Assembly: GCF_011290365.1 (NCBI RefSeq)
Contig: NZ_CP049786.1
Coordinates: 434,001 to 498,000, forward strand
Origin: Leclercia sp. 29361
GTDB taxonomy: Bacteria > Pseudomonadota > Gammaproteobacteria > Enterobacterales > Enterobacteriaceae
DNA length: 64,000 nucleotides
Direction of reading: 5' to 3'
The notes below the pieces were generated by a model. The model ran no database searches and was not told the DNA's origin. It worked only from the letters and a program-made list of their open reading frames with translations. Numbering within the stretch: position 1 is the stretch's first letter; the number at the start of each line of letters is the position of its first letter. This document shows positions 1-10,439 of this stretch, piece by piece. A program made the position numbers and the translations under genes.

Positions 1-39
1 ACCCAACAAGTCTTCTTCGATACGAATGTTGTTTAACAT
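1..39 (-). CDS. aspA: Aspartate ammonia-lyase, N-terminal fragment
   Basis: Only the first 13 codons lie in the window, on the minus strand, running off the left edge. They read MLNNIRIEEDLLG, which matches the start of enterobacterial AspA apart from residue 2. An AGAAGG ribosome-binding site lies just upstream. AspA deaminates aspartate to fumarate and ammonia in the cytoplasm, and so supplies fumarate to the fumarate reductase encoded further along this window. The gene is divergent from fxsA, as in E. coli. Confidence 0.85.
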   Translation of the reverse strand, partial: MLNNIRIEEDLLG

Positions 40-225
40 GTGAACCTTCTTTTCAAGCTGCCGATTGATTGTACTAAACACACAGTACATCTGTGGTTAT
101 GTCTATTTTCTGACCGACGATTATCCCCTGAATCGGCCAGATACCCGGAATGATATGCTGATGATAGCGAAATGCCGTAACCTGGATCACTTATTATGGA
201 CCCTGTTACATGATATTTATCAATC

Positions 226-241
226 TGTGAAATGAATCACC
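226..241. promoter_or_regulatory. CRP-binding site in the aspA-fxsA intergenic region
   Basis: TGTGA-N6-TCACC matches the CRP consensus at nine of ten positions. It lies between the divergent aspA and fxsA genes. E. coli aspA is known to be catabolite-controlled; assigning this site to aspA is inference. Confidence 0.65.
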
Positions 242-375
242 GCTTGAATATTTCCAGAAAAAATATCCGTGCAAACCGATTGAATTTTGACTAACCGCCT
301 CCATTTCTTACAGACGCGAATCGCAAATTGATACCGACAGGGGCCTTAACGGCGTCTGCCACACAGGAGAAGCCA

Positions 376-846
376 GTGCGCTGGATACCGTTAGCTGCAA
401 TCTTTCTCTATGTTTACATAGAGATTTCTATTTTTATTCAGGTCGCCCATGTGCTTGGCGTCCTGCTGACGCTGATCCTGGTGATTTTCACTTCGGTCAT
501 TGGCATGTCGCTGGTGCGCAATCAGGGTTTCAAAAACTTCCTGTTAATGCAGCAGAAGATGGCTGCTGGCGAGAGCCCGGCGGCAGAGATGATCAAAAGC
601 GTATCGCTGATTATTGGCGGTATCTTGCTGATTATTCCTGGGTTTTTCACCGACTTCCTCGGCTTGCTGCTGCTCTTCCCGCCAGTGCAAAAACTCCTGA
701 CGCTGAAACTGATGCCGCATTTACGTTTTAACCGGATGCCGGGGGGTGGATTCACTACTGGCCCAGGTAACGGAGAGACGTTTGACGGGGAGTATCAGCG
801 TAAGGATGACCAGCGCGACCGTCTGGATCATAAAGACGATCGTTAA
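376..846 (+). CDS. fxsA: FxsA, cytoplasmic-membrane protein
   Basis: 156 residues. The start is taken as GTG at 376, 6 bases after a CAGGAGA ribosome-binding site, because E. coli FxsA begins at the equivalent residue. The longer reading from 328 would add 16 residues with no family match. FxsA is an integral membrane protein that, when overproduced, relieves exclusion of phage T7 by the F plasmid. Hydrophobic segments span about residues 5-22, 25-45 and 75-105, and the tail is charged (QRKDDQRDRLDHKDDR). A REP pair follows at once. Confidence 0.93.
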   Translation: MRWIPLAAIFLYVYIEISIFIQVAHVLGVLLTLILVIFTSVIGMSLVRNQGFKNFLLMQQKMAAGESPAAEMIKSVSLIIGGILLIIPGFFTDFLGLLLLFPPVQKLLTLKLMPHLRFNRMPGGGFTTGPGNGETFDGEYQRKDDQRDRLDHKDDR

Positions 847-852
847 CAGGAG

Positions 853-921
853 TTGCCCGGCGGCGCTGCGCTTGCCGGGCCTACGAAACCGTAGCCCGGA
901 TAAGCACAGCGCCATCCGGCA
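853..921. repeat. REP/BIME pair
   Basis: Two imperfect palindromes lie head to head between the convergent fxsA and yjeH genes. The first (855-880) reads GCCCGGCGG...TTGCCGGGC. The second (891-920) starts GTAGCCCGGATAAG and ends CATCCGGC. These are standard enterobacterial REP units, probably acting on 3' mRNA ends. Confidence 0.9.
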
Positions 922-922
922 G

Positions 923-2161
923 TCAGATGGCACCACGCTTAGGCAACAACAGCCACAGCCCCGCCAGCATCAGAATGGCGTACAGACTCTTCCATCCCAC
1001 CATCGCCAGCAGCAGTAAACAGAGCACCCCACCGACAACGGCCAGCGCTTTATAGCGGCCTTTCAGCAGTCGACATCCCGCCAGCATGCACAGCAGATAG
1101 ATCATGATGAAGATGCCGTTGGCATAGACGATTAGCGCATCGAGATTGATATCCAGCCAGTAGATCGCCAGCGTGCTTAACACGCAGCAGCCCAGCACCG
1201 CATTCAGGGCGTTCAGGGGTAACTGACGTCTGGACAGACGTGCGAGGCGGCTTTCGGGTTTATACAGTGCCTGGGACCACACCAGTCGGGCAAAGCTCTG
1301 GATGTAAATATTCAGGCTGGCGAAGCAGGCGAGATAGCCAATGACGCAGGCGACCCACAGCGCCTTCACACCAAACAGCTGCACCACAATGCCCGGCAGC
1401 GAGGCCGCGGCTGCCATATCGGCCCCATAGGCGGTGAAGCGAAGGACCAGTACGGTACAGGCCCAGTAGACCGTGCCCGCCAGCAGCAGGCCGATCATCA
1501 ACGCCCGCGGGAAATCGCGTTCCGGCTGTTTAAACTCCGATGCCAGGTGCGCAAAGGCCTCCAGGCCGACAAAACACCAGAACATGACGGAAAGAGCAGC
1601 AAAAAGCTGCGAATGGTCGATATCGCTTATCGCCGGGAAGGGGATCTCTGTGACCTGAATATCGCCCGCCCACCAGATGGCGGCAATCAGCGCTACGATT
1701 AGCACCGCCACCAGGGTTTGCAGGTTAGCGCTGGAGCTGGCCCCGCGTGAGCCGACCCACCAGACAATCGCCAGCGTACCCAGCTCGGCCAGCAACAGCT
1801 GCGCATCATGCCAGCCAAACAGCGCCTGGCCAAAACCTGTCGCAATATGCAGGGCGGCAGGCAAGCCCACCGGGATCACGGAGAGGAATAACCAGCCGGT
1901 GACGCGCTGCAGGCGTGGGCCAAACGCCATCCCGACAAAATGCGCTACCCCACCGGCACTCGGGAAGTGCCGCCCGAGAATGGCAAATACAATCGCCACC
2001 GGGAACACCAGCACAATGAGCACCGGCCATGCCCAGAGGCTGTTATCACCCGCGACCAGGGCTGCCAGCGCCGGCACGGCAAATACCCCCGTGCCCAATA
2101 AAGAGGTTGAAAGTAAGCCAACACCCTGCGCGAGTCCCAGCTCCTGTTTGAGTCCACTCAT
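923..2161 (-). CDS. yjeH: L-methionine/branched-chain amino acid exporter YjeH
   Basis: 412 residues of an APC-superfamily amino acid transporter with about 11-12 membrane segments. The N-terminal stretch GLLSTSLLGTGVFAVPALAA is the TM1 unwound substrate-binding region, and the sequence follows E. coli YjeH closely throughout. YjeH exports methionine, leucine, isoleucine and valine across the inner membrane. Start ATG at 2161 follows a GGGGCAGGAC ribosome-binding region. The gene is convergent with fxsA and divergent from groS, whose heat-shock promoter lies in the 177-base gap. Confidence 0.93.
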   Translation of the reverse strand: MSGLKQELGLAQGVGLLSTSLLGTGVFAVPALAALVAGDNSLWAWPVLIVLVFPVAIVFAILGRHFPSAGGVAHFVGMAFGPRLQRVTGWLFLSVIPVGLPAALHIATGFGQALFGWHDAQLLLAELGTLAIVWWVGSRGASSSANLQTLVAVLIVALIAAIWWAGDIQVTEIPFPAISDIDHSQLFAALSVMFWCFVGLEAFAHLASEFKQPERDFPRALMIGLLLAGTVYWACTVLVLRFTAYGADMAAAASLPGIVVQLFGVKALWVACVIGYLACFASLNIYIQSFARLVWSQALYKPESRLARLSRRQLPLNALNAVLGCCVLSTLAIYWLDINLDALIVYANGIFIMIYLLCMLAGCRLLKGRYKALAVVGGVLCLLLLAMVGWKSLYAILMLAGLWLLLPKRGAI

Positions 2162-2227
2162 TCCGTTGTCCTGCCCCTGTCAAAAGAGAGGCGATGGTAA
2201 CACTTTCACAAATTTTTTTTCGACTAC

Positions 2228-2632
<405 letters not shown>

Positions 2633-2649
2633 TCCGCGAACGACACTGA

Positions 2650-4323
<1,674 letters not shown>

Positions 4324-4357
4324 TCATGTTGTTCTGCACCTCGCAGAAATGAATAAA

Positions 4358-4388
4358 CCCCCGGTCAGAAATGATCGGGGGTTTTTCT
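4358..4388 (+). terminator. Rho-independent terminator of groSL
   Basis: A 10-bp stem starting CCCCCGGTCA has a GAAA loop and is followed by TTTTTCTTTT. One G-U pair interrupts the stem. It lies 35 bases after the groL stop. Confidence 0.93.
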
Positions 4389-4454
4389 TTTACATCTCTT
4401 TCTAATATTGAAGATATCAGATCCCTTTATTGCTGGTTCTGCGTATATGCAGGA

Positions 4455-4482
4455 ATAAAAAAGCACACTAAAAAGTGTGCTT
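4455..4482 (-). terminator. Terminator of the tandem peptide genes
   Basis: On the minus strand AAGCACACT pairs with AGTGTGCTT around a 4-base loop, followed by TTTTTTATT. It lies 25 bases after the stop of the downstream peptide gene. No terminator separates the two copies, so both are probably on one transcript ending here. Confidence 0.88.
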
Positions 4483-4506
4483 AGAATAGTTGAAACTTAC
4501 ATTCGG

Positions 4507-4869
4507 TTAATAAATACCAATCGTACCGTTGATGATTCCCGCATAACCATCCATAGCAACCTTGTATGAAGCATCCCAGCCCAACATTGCGCCCTGAATT
4601 GCACCGGTTATAGCGCCTACTGCCACACCCCAGGCACCACCGATAGCCATACCGATGACACCGAAGCCCAGCAGACCGCCGCCATCCCCACCATGAGAAC
4701 CCCCGATCATGCTGCCGTAGTTAGCAGAAGCTCCTGCCAATACCAGTGCGGATGCAACACACTCGAATCCGTTTGAAACGATACTTCCCAGGGCGGAGCC
4801 AACGGAAGAGAAGTCCCAGCTGTAGGCACCTGCAATGGATTCCATTTCTACAATAGATAATTCTTTCAT
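4507..4869 (-). CDS. Microcin-like glycine-zipper peptide precursor, copy A
   Basis: 120 residues, not recognised as a named protein. The leader MKELSIVEMESIAGA fits the double-glycine class: Leu at -12, Met at -7, Ile at -4, Gly-Ala at -2/-1. Cleavage would release a 105-residue peptide starting YSWDF. The mature part has a hydrophobic stretch (38-49), a glycine-rich linker (56-65) and a perfect glycine zipper, with Gly at 73, 77, 81, 85, 89, 93 and 97. It has one Cys (37). The start is the second of two adjacent ATGs (4869): the first lies too close to AAGGGA, and the second gives the same length as copy B. Likely export is by the C39 transporter at 12325-15727. Bacteriocin activity is inferred; a surface-assembling peptide is the alternative. 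Confidence 0.72.
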   Translation of the reverse strand: MKELSIVEMESIAGAYSWDFSSVGSALGSIVSNGFECVASALVLAGASANYGSMIGGSHGGDGGGLLGFGVIGMAIGGAWGVAVGAITGAIQGAMLGWDASYKVAMDGYAGIINGTIGIY

Positions 4870-4943
4870 CATATTCCCTTAATATAAGCGTATAGCTTGT
4901 TAGTTAATTTCTAACTTTAACGAGTATTTCTTTAACTACGCGA

Positions 4944-5306
4944 TTAATAAATACCAGTCGTACCGTTGATGATTCCCGCGTAACAATCCATGGCAACCTT
5001 GGATGAGGCTTCCCAGCCCAACATTGCGCCCTGAATTGCGCCAGTGATTGCGCCTACTGCCACACCCCAGGCACCACCGATAGCCATACCGATGACGCCG
5101 AAGCCCAGCAGACCACCGCCATCCCCACCATGAGAACCCCCGATCATGCTGCCGTAGTTAGCAGAAGCTGCTCCCAATACCAGTGCGGATGTAACACACT
5201 CGAATCCGTTTGAAACGATACTTCCCAGGGCGGAGCCAACGGAAGAGAAGTCCCAGCTGTAGGCACCTGCAATGGATTCCATTTCAAATACAGATAACTC
5301 TTTCAT
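4944..5306 (-). CDS. Microcin-like glycine-zipper peptide precursor, copy B
   Basis: 120 residues, differing from copy A at nine positions (about 92% identical). The same Gly-Ala leader and seven-glycine zipper are present. Differences include V6/F7 in the leader, T39, G45/A46, E99, S102, C108 and T117. C108 gives this copy two cysteines (37 and 108), so an intramolecular disulfide is possible here but not in copy A. AGGA lies 6 bases before the ATG. It is upstream of copy A in the same transcript (74-base gap) and 250 bases downstream of the fimbrial adhesin gene. It could be one half of a two-peptide bacteriocin or a redundant duplicate. Confidence 0.72.
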   Translation of the reverse strand: MKELSVFEMESIAGAYSWDFSSVGSALGSIVSNGFECVTSALVLGAASANYGSMIGGSHGGDGGGLLGFGVIGMAIGGAWGVAVGAITGAIQGAMLGWEASSKVAMDCYAGIINGTTGIY

Positions 5307-5556
5307 ATAATTTCCTATACTATGTTGAAACGATTACTTTCATCAGATAATCATTACCTGGATGAATGTTGATATATAATTTTAATTACGGATAATAATC
5401 TCTGTTGATTAATAAACTCATAAGAATAAAGCATGCATACAGCATATTAATGTTATATGGTTGTTTGCAGTTTTCTGCTTTATGAGGTTAATTATATTCT
5501 ATTATTAGATCCGACAATAGCGCTCCAAATGTTATTTATACTTAATGCAAGCTAAA

Positions 5557-6516
5557 TTAATACTGGTTGATTGTGAAAGTCATTGCGGCATTGGCTGTAC
5601 CAGGAATCACTGTTCCGGTTCTTTTATAACGGGCAATAAGCGGGATCTCTATCGTTTGTTCAACAGCAGTGTGATATTTTTTATCAGTATCGAATGCTAA
5701 TGGTGTTCTGTCCCCGCCATTTAAAATTTCAACGGCTATGCCGCTAGCTGCACCATCAACGTTGGAGTCAATATTTAATAGGCCTGTTCCGCTACTTCCA
5801 GTACTTGGTTCAAAGGAAACATATACAGGTACAGCATCTTCTTTGCATTTAAGCTTTACGGAGAAAGACTTATCATCCGACGTACTGCCAATCGACGTAA
5901 ATGATTTAGCTGAAGGTTTACCAAGTTGAATATTTTGAATTCGCGAATTTGGCTCGGCGACGCAACTTTTTGTTATCCAGCTAAATGAAACGTTGACGGC
6001 GATTTTGGCAAGAATCCAGCTATCAACCTGGAACTGAGCAGCTTGCCCTGTTTTACTTTTACCAGTACCTATTGGGCCCGTTTTTATAAAACTGACTATT
6101 GTTTTTTTATCAGTTCCCCAGCCAAGTAATTCATTCGGGGTCATACTGGTTGAGTAGGGAATGCCTTTGGCCGATTGCATAAGGTCACGAATCTGAATCC
6201 CGATGCCAGTGATCCCAGTTGCATAAATATTACCGTAAGTGTTAGTACCCGTAACGGTGGTAAAATTACCCAGCATTTTCGAGCTGTATTTTCCTCGGGA
6301 GGAATTAATGGGGCAAGTAATTTTTGGCCCTGTTGTATCAAGGCGCTCCGTATAAAGGACCGTTCCTACAGCTACATCCGGATCGATTGGCATGGAGGTC
6401 AGGTTAACGTTATACGTTTTTCCATCAAGAACGATGCAACCTGTTGCATCTGCAAAAACCTCCTGGCTACAAATTCCTAAAAAAACAGTCCCAAAAGCGA
6501 GTAAATATTTCGTCAT
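5557..6516 (-). CDS. Fimbrial tip adhesin / minor subunit
   Basis: 319 residues, last gene of the fimbrial operon. A signal peptide ends near residue 22 (EVFA|DA). The length is about twice that of a pilin, and the C-terminal half (from about 190) has pilin-domain features: a cysteine pair (SCVAEP, LKCKED) and a final TFTINQY beta-strand with a penultimate aromatic-type ending. The N-terminal half would be the receptor-binding lectin domain. This is the FimH-like two-domain plan, but I recognise no specific family. An AAAGGA site lies upstream of the ATG. It is 20 bases after the usher gene. Confidence 0.8.
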   Translation of the reverse strand: MTKYLLAFGTVFLGICSQEVFADATGCIVLDGKTYNVNLTSMPIDPDVAVGTVLYTERLDTTGPKITCPINSSRGKYSSKMLGNFTTVTGTNTYGNIYATGITGIGIQIRDLMQSAKGIPYSTSMTPNELLGWGTDKKTIVSFIKTGPIGTGKSKTGQAAQFQVDSWILAKIAVNVSFSWITKSCVAEPNSRIQNIQLGKPSAKSFTSIGSTSDDKSFSVKLKCKEDAVPVYVSFEPSTGSSGTGLLNIDSNVDGAASGIAVEILNGGDRTPLAFDTDKKYHTAVEQTIEIPLIARYKRTGTVIPGTANAAMTFTINQY

Positions 6517-6536
6517 AGCAAAATCCTTTTAAAGTA

Positions 6537-9107
6537 TTAGCGACAGGTCAGCTTCGTCTGTTTAATACCGATGCTGTTATCGGTATCCGGGAATTGGTAC
6601 GCTGCACTACACGCCTGCGTCGCCTTTTTGCCCCATTTCACGATCAGTGAACCGGATTGCGGCAGACCAGTCATAAAGACTTGACCGTTATCACTAACAA
6701 TACTGCTATTCTCACTGGCATTTACACCATTCATGTTCGTCACGATTGCACCAAACGGAATGTAATTATTCTGACCATCAACCAGCTGCAGCATCGCACG
6801 AATACCTTTTTTACCAATATATTCAGCCAGAACAATAGCGCCGCGGGTAGGAATTACCGTTGCCGTTGTGGTATCCAGTTCCACATCATCTGGCATAGTT
6901 TCGGTATCAAGAACCACGTCGTTTTGACGATACATGCTGACGTTAGGCACAACGGCATAACCACGGAAGTCAGTTTTGACGCCTGTATTACCAGAGACCC
7001 GGGTGCCTTCTGCGCCAGGTGCCTTAACCAAGGCTGTGGTATCGCTGATAGATTGGCCCGCAGTAATACCATCGGCATGTGCGATGATGCTGCCGCTTGC
7101 ACCGTAGTTCACACGCTGCCAGTTTTTATCGTAGTTATAGCTGCCGAAAACCTCCCCATAAGTGCCTTTATAATCAAGACCAGCGTTACCACTACCAGAT
7201 TCACGGTTGTCATACTGCTGCTGCATGTTCCAGTTCAGGTTATGATCTTCAAGCGCAATACCGGAAATGCCCACACTGTTGCTGGTTGAGCCCGGGGAGC
7301 TGGTATTTAATCCGTACGTCGCCCAGGTATTGGATAACCAACGTTCCAATGGAACGTTCACATTGAGCGAGAACAATTTATCGGTTGCGTAATGGCGCCC
7401 ATTTCCAGCGTTATCGTTGGAGCTACGGTTGTGCGAATAGTTAAGGTTGTAGGTAATTCCTTTCCAGCTGTTGCTATAACCGATATTGAGCGTGTTGTTA
7501 CGGCGACGTTCGTTCCAGTAATCTTCCATCACGCCGCCGATGTTCACATAGCCTAAATCATCGCCAAGACTTTGACTGACAGTAATCTCAGTGCGGTTTT
7601 TAACGCGATCGGATGTATAGATACGGTAGTCATCGCGATAGGTTTCCATCACTTCTGACAGGGTGCTAAAGCCACTTGTTGAATAGCGATAACCCGCAAT
7701 AGAAATGTTGGTGCCGACATCGTTCAGGTTTTTACTGTAGCGAACACGCAGGGACTGCCCTGAATTTTTATCTTCATCTTTTTTAGTTGACCAGGCCTGC
7801 GTTAAATCCAGCGAGACCGCACCAAATTCACCCAGGTTTTTACCCAGACCCATAACGATGGATTGATACTTTGATGCCAGCTGGGCACCGCCATAAGCTG
7901 TGGTGTTAAGCGCTAAACCATAGCTGGCCGTTGCCTGAGTAAACGGCGTGTAGTCAACGCTACTATCCGATGAACGATATTGCCCGGTTGTAAGGCCGTA
8001 TTTTAAGTTGCCTTCACGGCGCAACACGGGCAGCGAGGCATAGGCCACAACATAATTCTGTTGACTGCCATCGGCTTCTTCAATGGTGACATTCAAGTCG
8101 CCGTTGCCACCAGTGGAATAGAGGTCAGTGATCTCAAACGCACCAGGTGGTACAAAAGATTGATAAATAACGTAACCGTTTTGCTTGATAACGACTTTCG
8201 CGTTACCTTTTGCGATACCACGTACAACAGGGGCATAGCCCTGAGTACTTTCAGGATCCATGAAATCATCTGAAGCGAGTTGGAGACCCCGAAAAGGCAC
8301 GCTGTCGTATACATCCGATTCAGATGAACTTTCACCTAATGTTAAGTTGCTTCTCAGCGCGATGATATTGCGCTCAAGATACGTATAGACAGTATCCCAA
8401 CGTCCACTGTTATCTTTATTGCTGTCACTTTTATTCCAGGTAGTGAAGTTTCTCAGGCGCCATGGCCCAAAATTTAACCCTGGTAATAAATTAACACTAT
8501 GCGTTTGTTGATCTTCTATGTCATTATTACGTGAGTAACTATTATTTCCGTTATAATGGTAATTCAAAAATAAAGCATTAATTCCCTGATCAAACCTTTC
8601 AGGGGCGACATATCCGCGAGCTACTGTAGAAATGGCGGCTTGCGGGATGCTGAGTATGATTTTTTGCAAGTTGAAGTTAAAATCAACTGTTGCATCAGGT
8701 ATTGATTTAATAATGACGCAACCATTGCTGTCGGTTTTTAGCGTGGGAATAGCGCGCGTGCGGATACCATAGCCCGCTAATCTTTGTGCTGAAAAACAAG
8801 GATAAAGATTTGTTGCTGGATCGTTCTCATTCAAATAGTCAGCACTTTTATCAGCTATTGAAAAAAAATCAATATCTGTTGTTTCAAGTGTCGCATCATT
8901 GATGATGATATCGATCCTGTATTTTCCAGGGCCTTGGGAATTCTCGGTTTCAAAGACAGACAGATCGGGATTCTTGTCTGAACCATTCATGTTGGTCAGA
9001 AACGCCGGATTGAAAAATTCACGAGAAAACGATACGGTTGAAGAGCTTAATAAGCCTATGCCGAGTAAAGCTAAAAAACATGGAGATAGTCTAAATTTCG
9101 TCATCAT
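6537..9107 (-). CDS. Fimbrial outer-membrane usher (FimD/PapC family)
   Basis: 856 residues. It forms the outer-membrane pore that recruits chaperone-subunit complexes and assembles the pilus. A signal peptide covers about residues 1-30. The N-terminal domain (FFNPAFL) is followed by a 24-strand barrel with plug (QNGYVIYQSFVPPGAFEI) and C-terminal domains ending in a Cys pair. Two ATGs are adjacent; the second (9104) is slightly better placed after AAGGGA. It is 48 bases from the chaperone gene. Which clade of ushers it belongs to needs a phylogeny. Confidence 0.93.
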   Translation of the reverse strand: MMTKFRLSPCFLALLGIGLLSSSTVSFSREFFNPAFLTNMNGSDKNPDLSVFETENSQGPGKYRIDIIINDATLETTDIDFFSIADKSADYLNENDPATNLYPCFSAQRLAGYGIRTRAIPTLKTDSNGCVIIKSIPDATVDFNFNLQKIILSIPQAAISTVARGYVAPERFDQGINALFLNYHYNGNNSYSRNNDIEDQQTHSVNLLPGLNFGPWRLRNFTTWNKSDSNKDNSGRWDTVYTYLERNIIALRSNLTLGESSSESDVYDSVPFRGLQLASDDFMDPESTQGYAPVVRGIAKGNAKVVIKQNGYVIYQSFVPPGAFEITDLYSTGGNGDLNVTIEEADGSQQNYVVAYASLPVLRREGNLKYGLTTGQYRSSDSSVDYTPFTQATASYGLALNTTAYGGAQLASKYQSIVMGLGKNLGEFGAVSLDLTQAWSTKKDEDKNSGQSLRVRYSKNLNDVGTNISIAGYRYSTSGFSTLSEVMETYRDDYRIYTSDRVKNRTEITVSQSLGDDLGYVNIGGVMEDYWNERRRNNTLNIGYSNSWKGITYNLNYSHNRSSNDNAGNGRHYATDKLFSLNVNVPLERWLSNTWATYGLNTSSPGSTSNSVGISGIALEDHNLNWNMQQQYDNRESGSGNAGLDYKGTYGEVFGSYNYDKNWQRVNYGASGSIIAHADGITAGQSISDTTALVKAPGAEGTRVSGNTGVKTDFRGYAVVPNVSMYRQNDVVLDTETMPDDVELDTTTATVIPTRGAIVLAEYIGKKGIRAMLQLVDGQNNYIPFGAIVTNMNGVNASENSSIVSDNGQVFMTGLPQSGSLIVKWGKKATQACSAAYQFPDTDNSIGIKQTKLTCR

Positions 9108-9155
9108 TCCCTTGACCCCGGTGTATTCTATTTTTTAATATATTATTATCTGGAG

Positions 9156-9842
9156 TTAAAACGTACTCTGAAAGGTATTGCTTTGACCGCCAAAGTCGTT
9201 AATCGCTATCCATTCGATTTTTCCACTACCCATCTTAGCGTTATTTAATTCGTATGTTGCCGATGAAAAAGGCGCAACATAGTTCATTTCTTTTAATTCA
9301 ACTGGAATGTTATTTACCGTTACACTCATAAAGTTAATGTAATAGGGCGATGGATTACTTACGGTTATAGTATTGTTCTTCTTTTGCCAGGTCAGTTTTC
9401 CCGCATAATTGACTGGTATATCATCTTTTAATGCCTTTGGTCGGAAAATAAGTTTAAGCTTCGTTCTGACAGCGATCTGCAGCGTATTGCGACTGGTATC
9501 TTCCGTACTGGCCGGGATAGCCGTCGTGTTAAAGAAAAACAGTGATTCACGATCTGCCGGGAGTGCACCATCAACTTTAAAAATACGGACCACATTTTTT
9601 TGCTTACCTTCCAGACGGAACAGTGGCGGTGTCACCAGGAAATGAGAACCTGCAATTTTATCGTTCTCGGCCCAGGATTTAATAAGATAGGGTGTACTGT
9701 CCAGATTATCGAGGGAGACACTGGCTTCTTTTTTCCCTTCGATAAAAACGATGCGTGTCGTTCCTATCTGGACTCCCGCAGAAGCGAAAGCGGAGATCAG
9801 AAACAGAGGGAGAATTATTGATAATTGAGAAATTAATCGCAT
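9156..9842 (-). CDS. Periplasmic fimbrial chaperone (PapD family)
   Basis: 228 residues. A signal peptide of 22 residues ends ASA|GV. The mature protein has two Ig-like domains. The conserved G1-strand Arg is residue 30 (Arg8 in mature numbering), and the subunit-anchoring lysine lies in TKLKLIFRP (residues 127-135). The F1-G1 region contains LFFFNTTAIP. It delivers pilins to the usher by donor-strand complementation. It lies between the pilin and usher genes, after a hairpin at 9857-9889. Confidence 0.93.
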   Translation of the reverse strand: MRLISQLSIILPLFLISAFASAGVQIGTTRIVFIEGKKEASVSLDNLDSTPYLIKSWAENDKIAGSHFLVTPPLFRLEGKQKNVVRIFKVDGALPADRESLFFFNTTAIPASTEDTSRNTLQIAVRTKLKLIFRPKALKDDIPVNYAGKLTWQKKNNTITVSNPSPYYINFMSVTVNNIPVELKEMNYVAPFSSATYELNNAKMGSGKIEWIAINDFGGQSNTFQSTF

Positions 9843-9856
9843 TGTGCACCACTATT

Positions 9857-9889
9857 TAAATAGAAAGCCTCTCACCGAAATGAGAGGCT
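9857..9889 (-). terminator. Intra-operon hairpin between pilin and chaperone genes
   Basis: On the minus strand AGCCTCTCA pairs perfectly with TGAGAGGCT around a 6-base loop and is followed by TTTCTATTT. It starts 8 bases after the pilin stop. Partial termination here, or protection of the upstream mRNA end, would give an excess of major subunit. That is common in fimbrial operons and inferred here. Confidence 0.75.
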
Positions 9890-9896
9890 CTTATCA

Positions 9897-10439
9897 TTAA
9901 TAAGATACCAGCAGAGTTGCAACGGCGTTTGCAGTACCTGCAGCAATAGTGCTTTCAACCTGAGCATAGGTTGCTTTGAAGGCAACGTTAGCAGCACCAG
10001 CAGTCAGTGGAATGGCCGCTGATCTTTGACCCAGTTTCAGGTGGTTGCCGCTAGAGTCCAGCAGTTTTACAGCAACACCTTTCGCAATACCCGTTGTGCC
10101 ATAGCTAGTCAGCTGCAGGTAATCGTTGCTGCCGCCGAAATAGTCACCGTCGAAGGTCACATAGGCGTTAGTTTTGGTGGTTGGGCAACCAGACAGAGAG
10201 ACGTTAATTGCAGCCAGACCAGAGTTACCACCTGCAGTAGAACCGGTACCGGTAAACGCAGATTTTGGTACGGAACCTAAAGTGACATTACCGGTTTTTG
10301 CGCCGGAGTTTTGTACGTCAACAGTACAAGCGCCATCGGTAATGTCGCCAACAAAGTTTACGGTTCCGTCATTAGCGCTTGCATTAAACGCAATCAGGCT
10401 GCCAGTAGCGATCAATGCTGCGAGAATATTTTTTTTCAT
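9897..10439 (-). CDS. Major fimbrial subunit (type 1 pilin family)
   Basis: 180 residues. A signal peptide of 22 residues is cleaved at ASA|NDG. The mature protein has the FimA-like plan: an N-terminal donor strand (GTVNFVGDI), a disulfide pair Cys38-Cys85, and a C-terminal strand ending ATLLVSY with penultimate-residue serine before Tyr. It is first in the operon, preceded by AAGGA. I see no fim-type invertible repeats or recombinase gene nearby, so control differs from E. coli fim. Confidence 0.92.
   Translation of the reverse strand: MKKNILAALIATGSLIAFNASANDGTVNFVGDITDGACTVDVQNSGAKTGNVTLGSVPKSAFTGTGSTAGGNSGLAAINVSLSGCPTTKTNAYVTFDGDYFGGSNDYLQLTSYGTTGIAKGVAVKLLDSSGNHLKLGQRSAAIPLTAGAANVAFKATYAQVESTIAAGTANAVATLLVSY

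Larger units (their letters stand above)
4507..5306 (-). repeat. Tandem gene duplication, 437-base period
   Basis: The coding regions 4507-4869 and 4944-5306 are near-identical over their whole length. Long unbroken blocks match, for instance the leader-proximal 100 bases. The sequences upstream of each start are unrelated beyond a ribosome-binding site. This fits a recent duplication or continuing gene conversion limited to the reading frame. Confidence 0.9.
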
